Shown one piece after another: positions 22,508-25,643 of a stretch of DNA of 25,643 bases. A program made the position numbers and the translations under genes. The stretch covers positions 1-25,643 of the forward strand of contig CAZHIC010000031.1 in the NCBI GenBank assembly GCA_964532405.1, written 5' to 3'. Numbering within the stretch: the first letter of the stretch is position 1; each line of letters starts with the position of its first letter. The notes under the pieces were generated by a model. The model was given only the letters and a program-made list of their open reading frames with translations, was not told the origin of the DNA and did no database searches. The DNA is from PALSA-1006 sp964532405 (GTDB lineage Bacteria; Pseudomonadota; Gammaproteobacteria; Burkholderiales; Gallionellaceae).

Positions 22508-23265
22508 ACGGGCAAGTGCCCAGGCTACGCATGTTTGCGGGGCCGAACGGTTCCGGCAAGAGCAGTATTCAGTCAGTGATTGGACGTGAACTGCTGGGGG
22601 TTTACATCAACCCCGATGACATCGAAAAGGAAATTCGAGAACAAGGTGATGCGCTTGATTTAGCGGATTATGCTGTACAAACCACGGCGGAAGAGGTTTT
22701 GCCATTTTTTTTAAACTCGACTTTATTGCAGCAGGCCGATCTGCTCGATGAAGCAGCATGCTTAAGTTTCAACGATGGCAGGCTGAGTTTTTTCTCGGTG
22801 GTGATCAATTCATATTTCGCTTCAGTTGCTGCGGATTTCATTCGTCATAAACTACTGGAGTCTCGCACTAGCTTTACCTTTGAGACGGTGATGTCTTCGC
22901 CCGACAAGGTGGCGTTTCTGGCAAAAGCCAGAGCGCAAGGTTTTCGCATCTATCTGTATTACGTTGCCACGGAAGACCCGGACATCAACATTTCGCGCGT
23001 ACGACATCGGGTCAAGATGGGCGGCCATTCAGTGCCTGAAGATAAAATCGTAAGTCGCTATCATCGTTCACTGGCGTTGTTAATGGACGCGGTTCAATTG
23101 ACAGATCGCGCTTACCTCTTCGACAACACCAGCCATGAATGTATTTGGTTAGCCGAAGTGACAGATGGCCGCTTGCTGGAAATGAAATCAGAGCAGATGC
23201 CGCAATGGTTTAAGCACAATTTGTGGGATAAATTTTCGGTAAAGCAAATAGGTGAAAGCCGATAA
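22504..23265 (+). CDS. Zeta-toxin-like P-loop kinase
   Basis: Zeta toxins phosphorylate UDP-N-acetylglucosamine and starve cell-wall synthesis, or phosphorylate other small targets. The 253-residue product has the Walker A GPNGSGKS at residues 13-20 and the YINPDDIEKEIR segment that in this family positions the substrate. Next come the FTFETVMSSPDKVAFLAKARAQGFRIYLYYVATEDPDINISRV block and the RVRHRVKMGGHSVPEDKIVSR lid with several arginines, then YLFDN near the end. All the usual elements are there, so it is probably active. It is preceded by an overlapping small gene. Its base composition is a little more AT-rich than prfB or lysS, which fits acquisition. Confidence 0.88.
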   Translation: MNGQVPRLRMFAGPNGSGKSSIQSVIGRELLGVYINPDDIEKEIREQGDALDLADYAVQTTAEEVLPFFLNSTLLQQADLLDEAACLSFNDGRLSFFSVVINSYFASVAADFIRHKLLESRTSFTFETVMSSPDKVAFLAKARAQGFRIYLYYVATEDPDINISRVRHRVKMGGHSVPEDKIVSRYHRSLALLMDAVQLTDRAYLFDNTSHECIWLAEVTDGRLLEMKSEQMPQWFKHNLWDKFSVKQIGESR

Positions 23266-23315
23266 ATGCTGCCAGGGCACATAGTGGGATTACAGCTCAC
23301 GCTCAAAGCCTAAAA

Positions 23316-23345
23316 TTGCACCTAACAGGGCATTCGTGACACAAT
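23316..23345 (+). promoter_or_regulatory. Weak candidate promoter for lysS
   Basis: TTGCAC (23316-23321) and CACAAT (23340-23345) are separated by 18 bases and lie about 50 bases before the lysS ATG. Neither is a strong match. If the island split a prfB-lysS operon, lysS would need a new promoter, and this is the only candidate I see in the 132-base gap (23266-23397). Confidence 0.25.
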
Positions 23346-23383
23346 CCCGCGCCTGAAAAAGCAACCCAATCATTTAATCTTAA

Positions 23384-23391
23384 TTTAGCCA
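23384..23391 (+). repeat. TTTAGCCA word before lysS
   Basis: This is the second copy of the word found at 14727-14734. If the DNA between the copies is removed, the result is prfB ending in TAG followed by CCAAGCACC and the lysS ATG, a 9-base gap like a tight operon. This supports, but does not prove, insertion between the copies. Confidence 0.35.
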
Positions 23392-23397
23392 AGCACC

Positions 23398-24903
23398 ATG
23401 ACAACCGAATCCATCGCAGTCCCCCAAGAAGAAAACCAGATCATCGCCGAGCGCCGTGCCAAGCTGCATGAGCTGCGCAAACACGGTGTCGCGTTCCCCA
23501 ACGATTTCGAGCGCAAGAATCTCGCTGCCGATTTGCATGCGGCCTATGGCGAACAAGATAAAGAACAGCTGGAAGGCGCCAATATCCAAGTCGCGGTAGC
23601 CGGACGCATGATGTTGAAGCGGGTGATGGGCAAGGCCAGCTTCGCCACGCTTCAGGACATGAGCGGGCGCATCCAGCTATTCATCAGCAACGGGGATACC
23701 GGCGAAGCGGCGCACGATGCGTTCAAGCATTACGATCTCGGCGACATCCTCGGTGCGACAGGCGAGATATTTAAAACCAAGACGGGCGAGCTTTCCGTGC
23801 GCGTCACAGGCTTGCGCTTGCTGACCAAGGCGCTGCGCCCATTGCCAGAAAAATTCCACGGTCTCACCGATCAGGAACAGAAATACCGCCAGCGTTATGT
23901 CGACCTCATCACCAATGAAGAGACGCGCCGCGTCTTTGCGATCCGCAGCAAAACCGTGCAAGCCATCCGCGAATTCTTTGCGCGCCATGATTACCTCGAA
24001 GTGGAAACGCCGATGCTGCATCCTATCCCCGGCGGCGCATCGGCCAAGCCTTTCATCACGCATCACAATGCGCTGGATATGCAGATGTATCTGCGTATCG
24101 CGCCGGAGCTGTATTTGAAGCGTTTGGTGGTGGGCGGTTTCGAGAAAGTGTTCGAGATCAACCGCAATTTCCGCAACGAGGGGCTATCGACCCGGCACAA
24201 CCCCGAATTCACCATGATCGAATTCTACGAGGCCTATCGCGATTACAAATATCTGATGGACTTCACCGAGAAGTTGTTTGTCGAGGTCGCGCGCAAGGTG
24301 TTGGGCACGACGGTGCTTTCCTATCAAGGCCGCGAGCTGGATTTGTCCAAGCCGTTCCATCGCTTGACCATGACGCAGGCCATTCAAAAATATCATCCGC
24401 AATTCACCGATGCGCAACTGAACGACCGCGACTTCCTCATCAATGAGCTGCAAGACTTGAAAGCAAAATACAAAGCCAGCGCCGCGCTCGGCAGTCTGCA
24501 ACTGTATTTGTTTGAAGAGCTCGCCGAAACGCAATTATTCGAGCCGACGTTTATTGTCGATTATCCCGCAGAAGCCTCACCTCTCGCGCGTCGCAGCGAT
24601 GCCCGCCCTGAGATCACCGAGCGCTTCGAGTTATTCATCGTGGGACGTGAGATCGCCAACGGCTTCTCCGAATTGAATGATCCTGAAGATCAGGAAGCGC
24701 GCTTCGATGAGCAGGTGGCCGCAAAAGAAGCGGGCGATGAAGAGGCCATGTTCAAAGATAGCGACTATATCCGCGCGCTCGAATACGGCCTGCCGCCGAC
24801 CGCAGGCGAAGGCATCGGCATCGACCGCTTGGTCATGTTGCTGACCGATAGCCCCAGCATCCGCGATGTGATCCTGTTCCCGCAGATGCGTCCGGAGTCC
24901 TGA
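23398..24903 (+). CDS. lysS: Lysyl-tRNA synthetase, class II
   Basis: LysS charges tRNA-Lys. The 501-residue product is close to the 505 of E. coli LysS. It has the N-terminal anticodon-binding OB domain (about residues 60-150, VAGRMMLKRVMGKASFATLQDMSGRIQLFIS). The class II catalytic core follows with motif 1 (FFARHDYLEVETPML), motif 2 (FEINRNFRNEGLSTRHNPEFTMIEFY) and motif 3 (GEGIGIDRLVMLLTDS). The stop TGA is followed in frame by TAA, a tandem stop. In relatives lysS follows prfB directly; here the island separates them. The Crp/Fnr regulator gene begins 6 bases after the TGA. Confidence 0.98.
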   Translation: MTTESIAVPQEENQIIAERRAKLHELRKHGVAFPNDFERKNLAADLHAAYGEQDKEQLEGANIQVAVAGRMMLKRVMGKASFATLQDMSGRIQLFISNGDTGEAAHDAFKHYDLGDILGATGEIFKTKTGELSVRVTGLRLLTKALRPLPEKFHGLTDQEQKYRQRYVDLITNEETRRVFAIRSKTVQAIREFFARHDYLEVETPMLHPIPGGASAKPFITHHNALDMQMYLRIAPELYLKRLVVGGFEKVFEINRNFRNEGLSTRHNPEFTMIEFYEAYRDYKYLMDFTEKLFVEVARKVLGTTVLSYQGRELDLSKPFHRLTMTQAIQKYHPQFTDAQLNDRDFLINELQDLKAKYKASAALGSLQLYLFEELAETQLFEPTFIVDYPAEASPLARRSDARPEITERFELFIVGREIANGFSELNDPEDQEARFDEQVAAKEAGDEEAMFKDSDYIRALEYGLPPTAGEGIGIDRLVMLLTDSPSIRDVILFPQMRPES

Positions 24904-24909
24904 TAAGGC

Positions 24910-25575
24910 ATGCTGAATAACGCGACTCAGGCCCGGCTGTTGCAAAGCTATCCCGTGCTGCGGGATGTGCCGACAACTGAGCTTGAATCGCTATTGAGCC
25001 AAGCGCTCAGCATGCAACTTCCTGCTGGCACGATTGTGTTCGATGAGAACCAGCCCTGCCAAGGGTTTCCGCTGATCATTTCCGGCAGTGTCCGCGTTAT
25101 TAAAACGGCAGCGAATGGGCGTGAGTTACAACTCTATCGCGTCGCTTGCGGTGAAAGCTGCATCCTTACCAGTAGCTGTTTGTTAGGACATTCGCTTTAC
25201 CACGCTCGCGGCATCGCCGAAGACGATGTCGAAATGATCGTGTTGTCCGCCAAAGCTTTTAGAGCCCTGCTGGAAGGGCATCCACCGTTCCGCGATTACA
25301 TTTTCGGCCTGTTCTCCGAAAGACTGACCGATCTGATGCAATTGGTTACGGCCGTGGCTTTTCAAAAGCTCGATCAACGCCTCGCCACTCTGCTCATTGC
25401 GAAACCGAATCCCATTCACATCACGCACCAAGCACTGGCCGATGAGCTGGGTAGCGTGCGCGAGATCGTCAGTCGTCTATTAAAAAATTTTTCCGAGCAA
25501 GGATGGGTGAAGTTGGGGCGCGAACAAATCGAACTCATCGACGCGGAAGCACTAAAAAAATTCTCCCAGCTTTAA
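24910..25575 (+). CDS. Crp/Fnr-family transcription regulator with cysteine cluster
   Basis: The 221-residue product has an N-terminal cyclic-nucleotide-binding-like sensor (about residues 15-125) and a C-terminal Crp-type helix-turn-helix (about 150-220, with ITHQALADELGSVREIVSRLLKNF as recognition unit). The sensor lacks the phosphate-binding cassette of cAMP receptors. It has Cys50, Cys80, Cys84 and Cys90, the last three in VACGESCILTSSCLL. They do not match the N-terminal cluster of FNR, so redox or thiol sensing is possible but unproven. From memory similar proteins with the GESCxLTxxCLL motif are found in sulfur-related contexts. It begins 6 bases after lysS and is probably co-transcribed. 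Confidence 0.9.
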   Translation: MLNNATQARLLQSYPVLRDVPTTELESLLSQALSMQLPAGTIVFDENQPCQGFPLIISGSVRVIKTAANGRELQLYRVACGESCILTSSCLLGHSLYHARGIAEDDVEMIVLSAKAFRALLEGHPPFRDYIFGLFSERLTDLMQLVTAVAFQKLDQRLATLLIAKPNPIHITHQALADELGSVREIVSRLLKNFSEQGWVKLGREQIELIDAEALKKFSQL

Positions 25576-25588
25576 CCCAGATTGTCCA

Positions 25589-25615
25589 TTAGGGCATCTC
25601 TAAAAATCACCCTAA
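25589..25615. repeat. Short inverted repeat after the regulator gene
   Basis: TTAGGG (25589-25594) and CCCTAA (25610-25615) can pair around a 15-base loop. It could be a weak terminator or the start of a longer repeat or insertion sequence cut by the window edge. There is no T-run. Nothing else is visible up to 25643. Confidence 0.3.
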
Positions 25616-25643
25616 ATAAATTATCGAACAGGTCATCGAGAAC

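Noticed and set aside
1..25643. CRISPR arrays, tRNA or rRNA genes
   Set aside because: I saw no regularly spaced direct repeats and no recognisable tRNA or rRNA sequence on reading through; without a covariance search a small RNA could be missed.

Overview
The window looks like chromosome of a betaproteobacterium, most likely in the Nitrosomonadales/Gallionellaceae neighbourhood. That placement is an inference from gene content and order (FtsX-type permease, COG4255-like protein, recJ, prfB and lysS close together), from moderate-to-high GC, and from the style of the short palindromic repeats. No rRNA or marker gene is present to settle it.

Left part (1-10350), nearly all transcribed leftward. 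The left edge carries the 5' end of a REP-associated (RAYT, Y1/IS200-like) transposase. Two copies of a ~96-bp double-hairpin repeat (205-300 and 1980-2074) bracket a gene for a SUMF1/formylglycine-enzyme-fold protein that lacks the catalytic cysteines. Next come tilS (tRNA-Ile lysidine synthetase), accA (acetyl-CoA carboxylase), a MscS channel with a cyclic-nucleotide-binding tail, a conserved protein of unknown role, an FtsX/YbbP-type ABC permease, and two tiny overlapping genes resembling antitoxin components. tilS contains two palindromic insertions that are read in frame, and the permease contains a related one.

Middle (10351-14731), transcribed rightward: recJ, a MgtC/DUF4010 membrane protein, and prfB (RF2) with its programmed +1 frameshift. 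A single continuous reading frame from the annotated start does not exist for prfB; it must be assembled across the TGA at 13708.

Right part (14734-23265) is a defence island placed between prfB and lysS, genes that are normally adjacent in this group. It holds a complete four-gene Wadjet anti-plasmid system (jetABCD: a MukBEF-like SMC complex plus a Toprim nuclease) with overlapping junctions and almost no gap after prfB. A VapBC toxin-antitoxin pair, a 287-residue protein resembling uncharacterised phage-type proteins, and a zeta-like kinase toxin with a small antitoxin-like partner follow. The 8-base word TTTAGCCA occurs at the prfB stop and again just before lysS, which may mark the edges of the insertion.

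The window ends with lysS, a Crp/Fnr-family regulator with a cysteine cluster, and a short inverted repeat.

The main points for follow-up are the Wadjet island in a translation-gene operon, the unknown 287-residue protein inside it, and palindromic elements that have been turned into protein sequence in tilS and the permease.
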